Below, piece by piece: positions 32,126 through 43,143 of a stretch of 64,000 nt of DNA. The translations under genes and the position numbers were made by a program. This DNA comes from Carposina sasakii (lineage: Eukaryota > Arthropoda > Insecta > Lepidoptera > Carposinidae). A model generated the notes under the pieces. The model was not told where the DNA came from, did no database searches, and saw only the letters and a program-made list of their open reading frames with translations. Location: positions 434,001 through 498,000 of the forward strand of contig CP053175.1 of the NCBI GenBank assembly GCA_014607495.2. The letters run 5' to 3'. The stretch's first letter is position 1, and each line of letters starts with the position of its first letter.

Positions 32126-32265
32126 ACTCGTAGCTCAATGGTTAAGACGGACGGCTTCCAATCTAACGGCGTAGGTTCGAACCCAGTCACCACTGTACCA
32201 CTAAATTTATTTCATGTACATGTGATTTTCTGAAATAGGCACTAAGCTATACCGGAAAAAGGTTA
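32126..32265 (+). mobile_element. SINE family E-like fragment
   Basis: GTAGCTCAATGGTTAAGACG and GTAGGTTCGAACCCAGTC give A and B boxes, followed by ATTTATTTCATGTACA as in family E. Confidence 0.55.
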
Positions 32266-32339
32266 GTGTTAGGCAGGCAACCGACCGTAAACCAAACTCC
32301 AATTCCTTGGCAAAAAAGAGTATAGAAATAAACTATATT

Positions 32340-32400
32340 ATAACTTATAAAATTAATAAAGAAATGGAAAAAATTCTTCACCCGAGTGGAAATCGAACCC
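32340..32400 (-). mobile_element. SINE family F fragment
   Basis: Reverse complement of the segment after the B box at 14105-14155 (TTCTTCACCCGAG...). Confidence 0.55.
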
Positions 32401-32595
32401 TTATTATTATAACTACCTATTTACTATAAAAATACATTAAATACATAGTAGGATAAGGACAGAAAGATCATGATAACCTAACTTAGATAGATAAGATACA
32501 TTTAACTCAAATTATTGTACTTCGTCAGCATTTCAGAATTAGCCTGGCTCTCACATCTTGTCCTCTGGCTCACTATCATACATCATATACATATA

Positions 32596-33568
32596 CGAGG
32601 GCTGTTTGATAAGTCCTTTTAAAAACTATTTGTAAAACCATTTTTCTGGTAAATGGCGTTAACACTGGCAGGCACAATCTTTCAAAAGAAGTGTCAAAAA
32701 TTCAGCACCAAGTTTTTGTCGTATAACATTGTTTTAACTGTGATCACTCGTATATATTCAACAACTATGGAAAAAACTGAATTTCGTGCCACATTTTTTT
32801 TGAAGGGTTAGTGCTGCCACAATAAAAACTGAACTTGATTCTGCATGGCACTAACGCACCAACGTTGCAGACTGTTTATTGGATAAAGATTTTAAACGTG
32901 GTCGGTCAAGATCTGATGCTCCAGGTCGCCCAATCGAAGTCACTACTGAGGATGTTGTTGAAGAAGTCCATAATATTGTACTCGACGACCGCCCGTGAAA
33001 TAGCTGAGAAACTACAGGCATCTCCACTAGTACATAAAATCCTGCATGAAGATTTGGGATGACAAATGCACGATGGGTGCCACGTTTGTTGACAATCGAC
33101 ACGAAAGAAAGCGAATTTCAAAACTGTGTTTGGATATGTGAAGCGTAATCCTCGGAATTTTTTGAGTCGAGTCACTGTGGACGAAACCTTGCGATTATTA
33201 CCTATTTCTGAAAATGGCTTGGAGGGCAAATTTTTGACAAATGAGGACTGCATCGTGTTGTAACTCTGTTGTAAACGCCTATTTTGAAGACCTCGACAAA
33301 ACGTATTTTTTGGGGGGGGAATTGGAAAACTCGCTGGAAACAATTGTTTGGCCCTCTATGTTGAGAAATAAATGTAATTGTTTAAAAAAATAAAAAATAA
33401 CTTTAAAAAAAAAAATAAAACTGACTCAAATGCGTGAACACAAAAAAAACATCTTGAGGTATTGCTATACGCCTCAAACATATTGGCATCGCGTAACACA
33501 TAGAAAACATACGGGTCATACCTCCTTTTTTTGAAGTCATAACTTTTTAAAAAGACTTATAGCCCTCG
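32596..33568 (+). mobile_element. Decayed mariner-type transposon
   Basis: Terminal inverted repeats CGAGGGCTGTTTGATAAGTC and ...GACTTATAGCCCTCG lie between TA dinucleotides. Total 973 bp, about 300 bp short of a full mariner. Confidence 0.8.
32890..33370 (+). pseudogene. mariner transposase remnant
   Basis: Discontinuous frames read PGRPIEVTTEDVVEEVHNIV (helix-turn-helix linker), REIAEKLQ...VHKILHEDLG, ARWVPRLLT, TVDETL (first catalytic Asp region), and NAYFEDLDKTYF near the C-terminus. Several deletions and frameshifts remove most of the catalytic region, so it is inactive. Confidence 0.75.
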
Positions 33569-33570
33569 TA

Positions 33571-34000
33571 CCAGTTTAGCCCAGTGGTAAGAGGTGCAAC
33601 TTCCAAGCGGGAGGCGTAAGTTCGATCCCAGTCACGGGCCTGTACCAATGAATTTATTTCATATACAGATTTTAATGTTGTAAAATTGTCACTTAGCTCG
33701 TGCCTCGAAGAAAGCATGTAAAACTGTGGACCTGCGCCTGATCTCTCTCCGGTCGTGTCGGCTTTCCGTCCCATAGGACTATGAGAGTAACGGAATAGAG
33801 AGTGCATCTGTGTTTGCGCACACACTTGTGCACTTATCCGCGAGATATCCCCAACACAAGTATTATTATTACTCGACAGAACAGTGTTTTACTGAAATAA
33901 AGCTATTTTATTTTATTTATTTTATCCTGCGTACCTGGCCAATCTCCGTAGAGATTGGTCGCCTTGGCCGAAATACGGTCGGAGATCATCATCATCATAC
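33571..34000 (+). mobile_element. SINE family E, copy 2, with a small insertion
   Basis: Head TTTAGCCCAGTGGTAAGAGG, B box GTAAGTTCGATCCC, end GGAGATCATCATCATCA. About 80 bp at 33852-33930 (ending AAATAAAGCTATTTTATTTT) are absent from copy 1 and look like a nested LINE 3' tail. Confidence 0.7.
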
Positions 34001-34687
34001 ATAGACCCATAAACGGAAATCCCACAGCCACGTTTACCACATCACGGACAGATGTATCATCACCTAGAGTACATAACCGTGTCAAAAACTACACTGGGTC
34101 AGTAATTAAAGTTGATTATGCCACATCCTGACCCCCCCCCTCCCAATTAGGGCGAACCTTGACCCGCGCCGCGGTACATCCCGGAAAGGTCAGCTCGGAG
34201 AGATTTTTATTGCTCTTCAAGTGCTCACTTCGATGGAGTTTCCTAGGTTTCGTTGTGGTATTGGTGTCTATTTTTAACCGACTTCCTATGTGGTGATAAA
34301 GTTAGGTTATGAGTTATGCACATCTATCTGTGTGTGTGTATTTGTGACGTCATGATTGATCCTAAACCTATTCAATGTTATATACTAGACAGTTGTGTTC
34401 TCAGAATAGAGAATCCAGAACTTGGGAATCAAGTAAGAGGTCCGATTGCAACGTTTAGCGTCGCAAGATCGGATGCTCAGTGGCAAGTTGCTAGCTAATC
34501 GCCTGAGGGAATCCAATTACTCCAATGTGAAAAGTAAAAAAATTAATATTGCTTCGAGTATGTGCCCCGACAAATATTTATCTGAAGTGCTCGCCAAACG
34601 CATCCTGCTGATACGCCAATGTCAAATTGTGATACTGGGAGCAGTTGCCCGATGCATATAGACATATAAGCGATGAGTCTTTAAATA
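34001..34687. other. Non-coding, family P trace
   Basis: 34440-34520 (CGTTTAGCGTCGCAAGATCG, AAGTTGCTAGCTAATCGCCT) resembles family P. Nothing else recognised. Confidence 0.4.
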
Positions 34688-34950
34688 TACAGGGTGTAAC
34701 AGAAGGGGTATGTTAAGCGAAAAGCTATATAAATAGCCCTCTATAAGAACTAATTTCTAAAATTTGAGACTCGAAAACACATTTTTATTTTTCAAGATTG
34801 TATAAACATTCCTATGTTGTTTAGGAATTCTCCATAGTATCTGGAAAAATAGAAATGTGATTCCTAGTCTGAAATTTTCGGGGTAGGTTCCTTTTAGTGG
34901 GCTATCAACATACCTTTTCGCTTAACATACCCCTTTTGTTACACCCTGTA
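34688..34950. mobile_element. MITE family T, copy 1
   Basis: TACAGGGTGTAACAGAAGGG ... CCCTTTTGTTACACCCTGTA, with a longer inverted phrase GTATGTTAAGCGAAA / CGCTTAACATAC. 263 bp. Confidence 0.8.
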
Positions 34951-34984
34951 TAATGCCATATTCTCTACTTTCCGTGATGATGCG

Positions 34985-35200
34985 TAATTCACTAGAATAC
35001 ATCAGCCATGTTTCGCATGTTACTTGTGCAGCTGCATCTCCTTCCGTGCATGCCGTAAGAGTCGACTAAGGAACTCGGGTATTCTCTCAGGAGAGATAAG
35101 CTAGCAATTTGTCACTGACCATGAACTCTGTCTCCGCTATGCTGACCGTGGCTGTGGTATCTCCTTTAAGATCCAGCACTTCTAGCTATCCCATTTCGTG
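34985..35200. mobile_element. Repeat family P, copy
   Basis: AGCTGCATCTCCTTCCGTGC, GTAAGAGTCGACTAAG and AGCTAGCAATTTGTCACTGA match the copy at 45125. Confidence 0.5.
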
Positions 35201-36464
35201 TGTGTATGTAAATCGAACACAATTCAATCGACAAAACAAGTTAACATAAGATCAAAAGTACTCTTAAGAGAAAATTCCCTGAAACGTCTATAGACGCTAG
35301 AGAAGTTTATGATTGTGATGATTTTCCATTTTGTATAATCTACACAGTTCCTTGAAAATTTCAGACTGAAAAGCTCCTATTTCATCCCCGTACTACAGCC
35401 CTTTGAGCCCTTTGTGTCTGATCCCTTTCAAGTGCTAAAATATAAATGGTATAGACTCCATGAACGGAATTTATAAGGAATTCCTCTCAATACAGCTTAG
35501 AAAAATCTTTTTATCTCGAAAAGTTGTAAATATTGCCTTATTACAGGGTGCCACTTCATTCCTTCCTAAATTCCCTTGCATTCCTTAACATTGCATACAT
35601 ATAATTAATCCTTTATCCCTTACGGGGTAGGCAGAGCACCAAGGGCCGAGAGGACCACATGATGCCAGCTATTAGTATAATGAAAACGCGTCAAAAAGCA
35701 GAGCAGCCATGCCAAACATACTCGAAGAGATTATTTATCGAAGGCGGAAGGGACTGTTATAATAAAACACGCGGGAAGGGCGCCACTGGATTTGGGCGCG
35801 ACCCAAGGGCGTAACCATAGAGTAGGAATGACAACGGGGAGTTACTGTTGATGGCAACAACATTCAAAATCAATTCGGATGACTTGATATAAACCTAGTT
35901 CAATTTTTCACGTTAATGTTTTGAATTAAATCTTGGACTCGAATTTTTTGTTGAGTTATAATAGGTGGAAGATTCGACTGCTTATTTAGTTTTGTGAATT
36001 TGGACAAGGCGAAAGAGGTATGTTTGGAACGTGCTAAATGGAGATCTGTAGTCTCTGCCTACCCTCTTGAGACATAGACATAGGCGATGAGAGAGGCGAT
36101 GTATTTATCTAACCGATAGTGTAACAGTAAATAATTATCGTAGTCTAATCGAACACAAAAAAAAACAACAAAGAGATCAAGCCATAAATCTTATTTTCTT
36201 CGAGATCATATTTTAAGGACGAATTTGTTACCAACTTGTTTATTTACTCAAGTTTTATAGACAAACGAATTAACTTAATCCACCAGAGTATAAGAACTTG
36301 GAATAAAAAAAAATCCGATCATATTTTCCCAAGGCCCAATGAAAGCGTAATATTCGGAGTAAAGCTTTGGTATTTTAGCATAACTGTGTCTAAAGCTTTG
36401 GCATCGCAATATTTTAGCATAGTGAACGCCATAGTGCCTGGAAGGAACATGGTTTGTTTGTCGG
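35201..36464. other. Non-coding with one LINE fragment
   Basis: 35600-35665 is a short family C fragment (CTTTATCCCTTACGGGGTAG). The GC-rich patch at 35770-35830 shows no open frame of note. Nothing else recognised. Confidence 0.4.
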
Positions 36465-36540
36465 CTATGTATTTATATACCGTTGCTTAGTACCGCAAAT
36501 CTTAGGGATCTTAATGTGGGACTAAGTCATTGTGTTGTGA
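36465..36540 (+). mobile_element. SINE family D, tail fragment
   Basis: TATGTATTTATATACCGTTG ... GGGATCTTAATGTGGGACTA is the 3' half of family D. Confidence 0.65.
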
Positions 36541-36544
36541 ACAT

Positions 36545-36614
36545 TGGACGCCCGCGACTCCGCCCGCGTGGACTGGACTACAGAAAAAACAAAATGTCGA
36601 AATTATCCGGGATT
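36545..36614 (-). mobile_element. Helitron-like 3' end, inverted fragment
   Basis: GGACGCCCGCGACTCCGCCC ... GAAATTATCCGGGA is the reverse complement of the Helitron-like tail, lying between two family D SINE pieces. Confidence 0.65.
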
Positions 36615-36636
36615 TACGTGCATACCGTCACTAGCG

Positions 36637-36894
36637 GACGACCGATTGGTGTAGTCGGTAGTGACCCTGCCTGCAACGCCATAGGTCCTGGGTTCGAATC
36701 CCGGTAGGTGCAAACATTGATATGTTGAATATCGATGGTTGTTTCCGAGTCATGGATGTTTCTATACTTATCTATGTATTTATATACCGTTGCTTAGTAC
36801 CCACGACACAAGACCTTAGGGATCTTAATGTGGGACTAGGTTAATGTGTTGTGTAGTGTGTGAATATTTATTTATTTATTTATTTATAAGCAAA
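36637..36894 (+). mobile_element. SINE family D, copy 4
   Basis: A complete head, B box GGGTTCGAATCCCG, body and (TTTA)n tail. Confidence 0.8.
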
Positions 36895-37013
36895 TATTGA
36901 AGCCTAGGCCGGCTGTAGGTCATGTAGTATTTACATTGGTTGTCAGTAAATCCCTTGTCGCAATCAAATAATCAACATCAGGTAGGACAGATATCTGTTA
37001 TCCAAATACGACA

Positions 37014-37319
37014 TACAGGGTGTCACAGAAGGGGTGTGTTAAGCAAAATGCTATTTATATTTCCATTTTGAAACTAGACCGGGATTGCCCGCCACTCATT
37101 CCCGCCTCTGCAACTCCTGTGACATCAATAGAGGCGACCAGAAAAATGCATTTGGGAACTGGAGCACTAATCTAGGTATACCGTATGTTAAGAGCTATGG
37201 CCCACGCACACCCGAAATCATTCCCGATAGTAAGAATTTTTCAAATATCTCAGGGTGTGAACAAAGAAATGGGTTCTCTATAGTGGGCTATTTACATATG
37301 TTAAGCGTTACACCCTGTA
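37014..37319. mobile_element. MITE family T, copy 2
   Basis: TACAGGGTGTCACAGAAGGG ... TTAAGCGTTACACCCTGTA. The interior differs from copy 1. Confidence 0.65.
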
Positions 37320-38061
37320 TATGATTATATTACATTAAGCACTGACTGACAATTTTATTACAATTGGAACCTATGGACACTGTGAAGAGTAAAAAACCTA
37401 TTTTCAACAGATACAATGGAGATATGTTGAACTCCATACGAAAGTCATACGTCGCTTTTATTGGTTATACATGATGTTCAAAAATAGACATTTGATTTTG
37501 ACTTTTTGAGTCTTGTACAGGTCCTCTATTACGTATTAGGTAATAGTATATATTTCGCATAACAAACTCCTTCTGTTACACCTTGTACAAATATCTAAAT
37601 ACAATATAGAGTCGAGCTTTTTCAGGGAATCGGATTAATTTAATCATAGGAAATTCGATAACATTTAAATGTAGGTATTTTCGGGAGAGTCCCTAAATTT
37701 ATCGATCTAAACAAAATTGCCCTTTTCCTTAGTCGCGCCATCAAATGATAACGATTGGATATTAATGGACATACATACATACATACATATACACACGGAT
37801 GTTCCTAAATGAGGTGTAGCCAGAACTGCAGAATCATAAAGGAGATGCCAAAGTCACGTTTAGCATGGCGAGGACTAAATTCAATTTGGATTAAGTCTAA
37901 GAACTTCTCGTAGGTTGTATAATGATATTTAGTAATTAGCACACTTCCGCCCTACCCCTTTGGCGATAATTGGCGTGACTATAAATTTCCTTCGCGATCC
38001 CCCAATCTTAGCCGTGTTTATTTGTATGTATGTTACGGTATATGTAGGTACAAACTGCCCC
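37320..38061. other. Non-coding, repeat fragments
   Basis: 37540-37587 resembles the right end of family T, 37775-37800 is (CATA)n, and 37797-37880 is a family P end (GTAGCCAGAACTGCAGAATC). No gene. Confidence 0.4.
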
Positions 38062-38240
38062 CTGATTACGTAAAAGCAATAGCAAAGCCGAAGCAAAGCG
38101 ATAGCGAAAATTGTACAATATCCGCCTTGAAATGTCAAAGTTCCTTTGAAATTCGTTTCACGTAATACGAATTTGACGAGCAATCAGCGATTTTTGTACA
38201 ATTTTCGCTATCGCTTTGCTTCTGCTAGTTAGGTAATAAG
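38062..38240. mobile_element. Foldback MITE family J, copy 2
   Basis: CTGATTACGTAAAAGCAATA at the left. The right arm AATTTTCGCTATCGCTTTGC pairs with the left, but its outermost part is altered. Confidence 0.65.
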
Positions 38241-38270
38241 GGGGCTGTTCCCACTAGCGTAAGAGCAGAC

Positions 38271-38417
38271 TTTTCCAATAGACAGATAGATCTAACTGAT
38301 GAATAAATTTCATGCTGCTTCTCTCTGTATGTTTAAGATAGACACAGCATCGACTTCATCTTTCGTTTATTTGAAAGATAAAGTCGATGCGGTGTCTATC
38401 TGACCATTGGAAAAATA
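38271..38417. repeat. Nested foldback with a 64-nt inner hairpin
   Basis: The inner arms GATAGACACAGCATCGACTT.../...AAGTCGATGCGGTGTCTATC (38336-38401) pair over 28 bp with two mismatches. The outer arms TTTTCCAATAGACAGATAG / CTATCTGACCATTGGAAAA add a second stem. Confidence 0.65.
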
Positions 38418-38648
38418 GGGACTAATTGATATAACAATTATACGTGATTAAACATCGATTCAGTAAATCATAGTTTATATCAAACAGCCATAAATTCACA
38501 TATAACTACTCCATATCTACGTCAGTGAAGGTCGCGAAGCATTTACAACCAGGAGGTGTTCTAACGTTTAGTTCTTAGATGAACGCTAACGTTGTTAGTC
38601 ATTAGAAAAAGAACGACGACGCTAAGGAAGGAAGAGTAGATTGTGCTA

Positions 38649-38790
38649 TCGTCATCAGCCTATTGCAGTCCACTGCTGGACATAGGCCTCCCCCAGAGCA
38701 AACCACACGGCTCGATCTCCCGTTTTTGCCATGACACCACTAGCCGTCCGTGCCCGTTTCAAGTCATCGGTCCATCTGGCCGGAGGGCGT
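38649..38790 (-). mobile_element. LINE 3'-end fragment, family G
   Basis: CAGCCTATTGCAGTCCACTG CTGGACATAGGCCTCCC, continuing into a family-specific extension (GTCATCGGTCCATCTGGCC). Confidence 0.6.
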
Positions 38791-39552
38791 TATACTACAG
38801 TGCTAGGCAACTAGAGAGATAGAAATTAAATCGAATACACGCTTCGACTGCGGGGTTGTAATATCTGTCTACCCCTGTGGGACATAGGCGTGAGTTTATC
38901 TATGTTGTTTTTAATCATTAATTTAAAATTAATTAATTTTACATTCTTAGATACCACTTGTATGTGTACATGTGCTTGGGATATTGTCTAGCTAGATTAA
39001 GACATATATATGTACTTTTATTCAATCTGTATTGATAGTGTCCTGTTATGCATATTTAATTTGAAATAAAAAAAGATAATAGACCCATTGCTACTACAGA
39101 ATTTCCAAACATCTTCTGATCACATCTCCGCCTTGTGTCTACTTCATGTTGCCGATACAAGGTCCATAGACAATTGAACTGTTGATCGAATTGATTGTGA
39201 TGTTAATTTGTCTTGTTATATTTGCCTATGTTTTCCGAGGTTCAGGTAATAATAATCAAATACGAATATATTATTCATGTTATGTATAATGCTAAAAAAC
39301 ATGTCGAATAACAATACTCTTCCTTAGCAGTTGGGTAAATATGATTGTTTTTATTGTTAAAGCGAGATGGCGCTATAAGCAGTGTGAAGCGATATCTCAC
39401 TTCCACACTACACGGCTGTGCTCTCAAAATGGGGTAAACAGAACTGCAGGAACTCGAAGGAGATAGCGGGGCCATGTAAATGTTCAGTGACATGTTGCTA
39501 GCTCATATTGCTATAAAAAGAATGGGGAAATAAATAAATAAATAAATAAATA
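38791..39552. other. Non-coding, family P fragment
   Basis: 39410-39515 (GGGGTAAACAGAACTGCAGG, GACATGTTGCTAGCTCATA) is family P-like. (AAAT)n at 39528-39552 precedes the Helitron-like element. Confidence 0.4.
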
Positions 39553-39838
39553 TCTATACATATAAAAAAAAAAATGTATATGGAAGATATATGAGAAAAA
39601 ATGTTATAGGAGACCTTTATCAACGCAATAGTACCCAAAATAATGATTTTTGTAATTATTGTCTGTTTGTCTGCTAATCTCAGAAACGGCTGAACCGATT
39701 TCAATGCAGTTTCCAGAAATATACTGTGACAGGTCACACTTAACATATAGGCTACTTTTTATCCCGGGAAAATGTTTTTATCCCGGATAATTTGTATTTC
39801 CTGTAGTCCACGCGGACGGAATCGCGGGCGTCCACTAG
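39553..39838 (+). mobile_element. Helitron-like element, both borders present
   Basis: A|TCTATACATATAAAAA ... GCGGGCGTCCACTAG|T, the expected AT insertion context. Confidence 0.75.
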
Positions 39839-39841
39839 TAA

Positions 39842-40401
39842 ATATTATAACTGCAAAGGAAGTTTGTTTGTTTATTTATTTGTTTGTTTGATTTGTTTCC
39901 TTGTTAACTCTTGGCTTTATTTAACCAACCAATCTCGTTGAAATTTTACTTATATACAGGATGTTTTTTTGTCACCTTTAACGAAGGGTACGTATTCCAT
40001 ACATGAAATAAAGTAAGTTTATGCCAAAAAAAATGCTGGGAAATTTTTTTTTTTTAATTTTTAAATTATTTGATCGTGCGAAATTTATAGTGTCTAGTGT
40101 TTATGTTAGTTTTTTTATAGACAAATATTAATTATTTTTCGTGAAAAAATCCTGCTACGCGCGTCTATGTGCATTTATGCAGAAAAACGCAGTCTATTTA
40201 CTCAACTTTGGACCCTAATATTTTGGAAACCAGACACTTCCCAGGTATGCTTCCATGGAGAAAAATGATCGTGATGATGAGGAGATTCCGTAGTTTTCGG
40301 GAACGTTGACGACCAAAAATCATCCTGTATAGTTAGGAGTACGGAGAAAGACATAGGCTACACGCTGTAGTCCACGCGGACGAAGTCGCGGGCGACAACT
40401 A
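39842..40401 (+). mobile_element. Helitron-like element (CAACTAG type) carrying a MITE
   Basis: Left part AATATTATAACTGCAAAGGA. Right part AGGAGTACGGAGAAAGACAT ... GTCGCGGGCGACAACTAG. The two halves are separated by MITE B copy 5. Confidence 0.6.
39955..40329. mobile_element. MITE family B, copy 5 (nested)
   Basis: TACAGGATGTTTTTTTGTCA ... GACCAAAAATCATCCTGTA, 375 bp, inside the element at 39842-40401. Confidence 0.85.
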
Positions 40402-41449
40402 GTTTAAAATAATCGTCAAATATTTGGTCCCACGTAAAAATCGGGCGGGTATAATAGATTGTAAGGTCACACAGCTATCTGGTCTTAACCTACAATAAGT
40501 AGTCTCAAATAGGTTCTCAAATAGGTTCTCAAATAGCTAATCAAAATGACCTAACACTGATATAAAAATTGCAATGTCCTTAGCATTTGGACGATTTATT
40601 CTATTGTATATGTATGTATGTATATAGAAACAAGTTTGTTATGTAGATGTCGTGGGAATATCATTTTAATAGTAATAGGTCGGTTAGGTTAGTAATGAAA
40701 TGAATATTCGGCATGGCATGCATGTTAGTTGGTTTACAGATAGACGTTGAATAATTGAGAAGCACCTATTTGAATGGTACTAATAATTTCCGTAAAGTTT
40801 ACCACTTCTTTGATTACTGATGCAATGATAGTAACGGAATTTAATTTACAGATAGCTAGGGACTGTTTGGATTATGCCAGTACTAGATTGCAATTTTATT
40901 TACGCTAATCTTTTGGACTAATTTTTTTTTCATTTTTAATATTACGAATAAAAAAATATGACCAATACGAAATCTGAAGACTGAAAATACCCAGTAAATT
41001 CTAATTGTCCAACTTACTCACTCTCTCTCTCTCTCTCTCTCTAAACACTAAAGAAACACCACAACAAAAGAAAAAACTTCACTCCCTTTGCCTAATTACA
41101 CAAGGCAATGGAATTCTATTAATAAATGCCACTTAAGAACACAAAAAACTTTTTTAACGCAAACAACACTAATACGTATTGTTTATTAAACGTATAAACA
41201 GAAAAACAACTTTTACACACTGTTTAAAGTTAAACACATATCTTAAGAGAGTTTATGCACTTTTCTGTGAAATGTTTAACACGTATTTAGATGAGACTTT
41301 ACTAGATATTCCATGCATTTTTCTGTCAAAAAACACACATATCTACAGTTTAAACACGATTTAGCAGTATGCCACATTTAGTAACAAAACTAAGGAAACA
41401 GTATTTTAATACTGTTTCTAGTATGTACGCAAATAAATTTTACGCGCAA
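40402..41449. other. Non-coding, AT-rich, with a (CT)n tract
   Basis: TTCTCAAATAGG-type triplicate near 40502-40535, (TGTA)n near 40610-40622 and (CT)n at 41021-41042. No gene. Confidence 0.45.
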
Positions 41450-41572
41450 AGTTCAACGTTCGTATTTTGGCGCGCTTTTCGTTCGTTTTAAAGATGGCCG
41501 ACACGACCGCTCGCAGCGCGCTTTGCGACCAGACTTCAGAGCTTTCAGTTCAGATTCAGTGGCAGAGGCGTG
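41450..41572 (+). other. CpG-rich patch with a short ATG frame
   Basis: TTTTAAAGATGGCCGACACG starts a 28-codon frame (MADTTARSALCDQTSELSVQ...) that stops at TGA near 41580. The CpG density stands out from the surrounding sequence, as a transcription start region might. There is no splice donor in frame before the stop and no family match. Confidence 0.2.
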
Positions 41573-41616
41573 TTTCATGAAATAAATGTTCCCGCGACGC
41601 TAGAGTCCGTTTCATA

Positions 41617-41773
41617 GTCGCTGTCATATCAAAATAACAAGAACATTAACAACATAATAGGTCCTATGTTAACATTGTTTGTATTTTTACATAGCACTAC
41701 AAAAAAAAAAGTTTTTTGGGTTTTCTGAAAAAGGGTATTTAATAAACATACGACATTTCGATATGACAGCGAC
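41617..41773. mobile_element. MITE family U (nested)
   Basis: GTCGCTGTCATATC and GATATGACAGCGAC are perfect inverted ends of a 157-bp insert in repeat V. Confidence 0.7.
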
Positions 41774-41831
41774 GATAACTCCTACGCCCGATTTCGGGAC
41801 TAACATTTCTTGTCAGCAACACAGACAATAA

Positions 41832-42208
41832 TACAGGGTGTTTTTTTGTGGCCACCTTTAACGAAGGGTACGTATTCTATACATGAAATAAAGTAAGTTT
41901 ATGACAAAAAAAAAGCTGGGAATTATTTTTTTTTTTTTTTTTAATTCCTTGATCGTGCGAAATTTATAGTGTCTAGTGTTTATGTTAGTTTTTTTATAGA
42001 CAGATATTAATTATTTTTCGTGAAAAAATCCTGCTACGCGCGTCTATGTGCATTTATGCAGAAAAACGCAGTCTATTTACTCAACTTTGGACCCTAATAT
42101 TTTGGAAACCAAACACTTCCCAGGTATGCTTCCATGGAGAAAAATGATCGTGATGATGAGGAGATTCCGTAGTTTTCGGGAACGTTGACGACCAAAAATC
42201 ATCCTGTA
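41832..42208. mobile_element. MITE family B, copy 6 (nested)
   Basis: TACAGGGTGTTTTTTTGTGG ... CCAAAAATCATCCTGTA inside repeat V. Confidence 0.85.
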
Positions 42209-42260
42209 TAGTCATTTACATAGTACGTAACTAACGCCATCACTCAAAGGTGTTTGGTTA

Positions 42261-42686
42261 TATCGCAGTCTTGTTTTTTAGTGTACGCTTTTATAAAAAT
42301 TTTTACATGTGTACAAGAAAATTTTGAGTTAGTTGGTTCGGTAGATAGAACTAATATGGAAAACTAATCCTGATGATGCCACGGGTGTTGGCGAAACATA
42401 TGTCGATTAAAATTTTAATTGGTTTTCGGATTAGCGGCTATGTTTTTATGGTTGCATGCTAGGTGCTTGGATCTGGCTTCTCGTTGCGACTGTAGTGTCT
42501 TGTGTTCGTGATCATGAGTCGGCAGATCCGAGGGTCAGCGGAGGGTAAAGGGGCCCGGTGGTGGGCGATCCCTCAATAGAGAAGAAAATTTTGTTTCGAA
42601 ATTGTCCACGGCAAGTTTAAAATCTACGTGAGACGAAGTTTAAATGTATTTACGTGTACTCGTAGTAATGTGTCACAGGCATATTA
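42261..42686. other. Non-coding, possible LINE 5' debris
   Basis: The GC-rich patch 42510-42580 (GAGTCGGCAGATCCGAGGGT) looks like retrotransposon leader sequence, but no motif proves it. Confidence 0.3.
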
Positions 42687-43143
42687 TACAGGGTGTGGGT
42701 GACAGCCAGGCAAATACTGAACAAGTACCATTGTGTTGAGTTATACGACAGTGTTATTACTCGCAGGAAATGTATTTTTGATTTGATTATCAGTAGTCTT
42801 TGCTCTCCGCGCGAATCGCATCGGGTGATCCTGTGACTAATTAAATGGGTTTATTGGTTATTGTGTCAGTATTTGATCACTTGTAACTATCCATTAGGGT
42901 TGATCAGTATTTTGAACTTTTATGAGGGCAACTTTTTTTAAAAATCATCTTTGGGTTAAAATTTTATTTTGAAGTCATTATGTAAGGCCTAATTAAACGA
43001 ACTAAACTATTTTTTTCCAGAAAATATGAAAAAAATGTCGGAAATATTAATTTCCCTGCGAAAATTTTCAGTGTTTTCCGTCTCAGAATCATGGTCTGAT
43101 GTCATGGTATCAATATTTGCCTGGCTGTCACAAACACCCTGTA
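42687..43143. mobile_element. MITE family A, copy 2
   Basis: TACAGGGTGTGGGTGACAGC ... GCTGTCACAAACACCCTGTA, 457 bp. Confidence 0.8.

Larger units (their letters stand above)
41590..42260. mobile_element. Repeat V with two nested MITEs
   Basis: The outer sequence (GCTAGAGTCCGTTTCATA ... GATAACTCCTACGCCCGATT ... ACTAACGCCATCACTCAAAG) follows the uninterrupted copy at 29520-29645. Confidence 0.6.

Noticed and set aside
32906..33343. 145-codon minus-strand frame
   Set aside because: It is antisense to the mariner transposase remnant.
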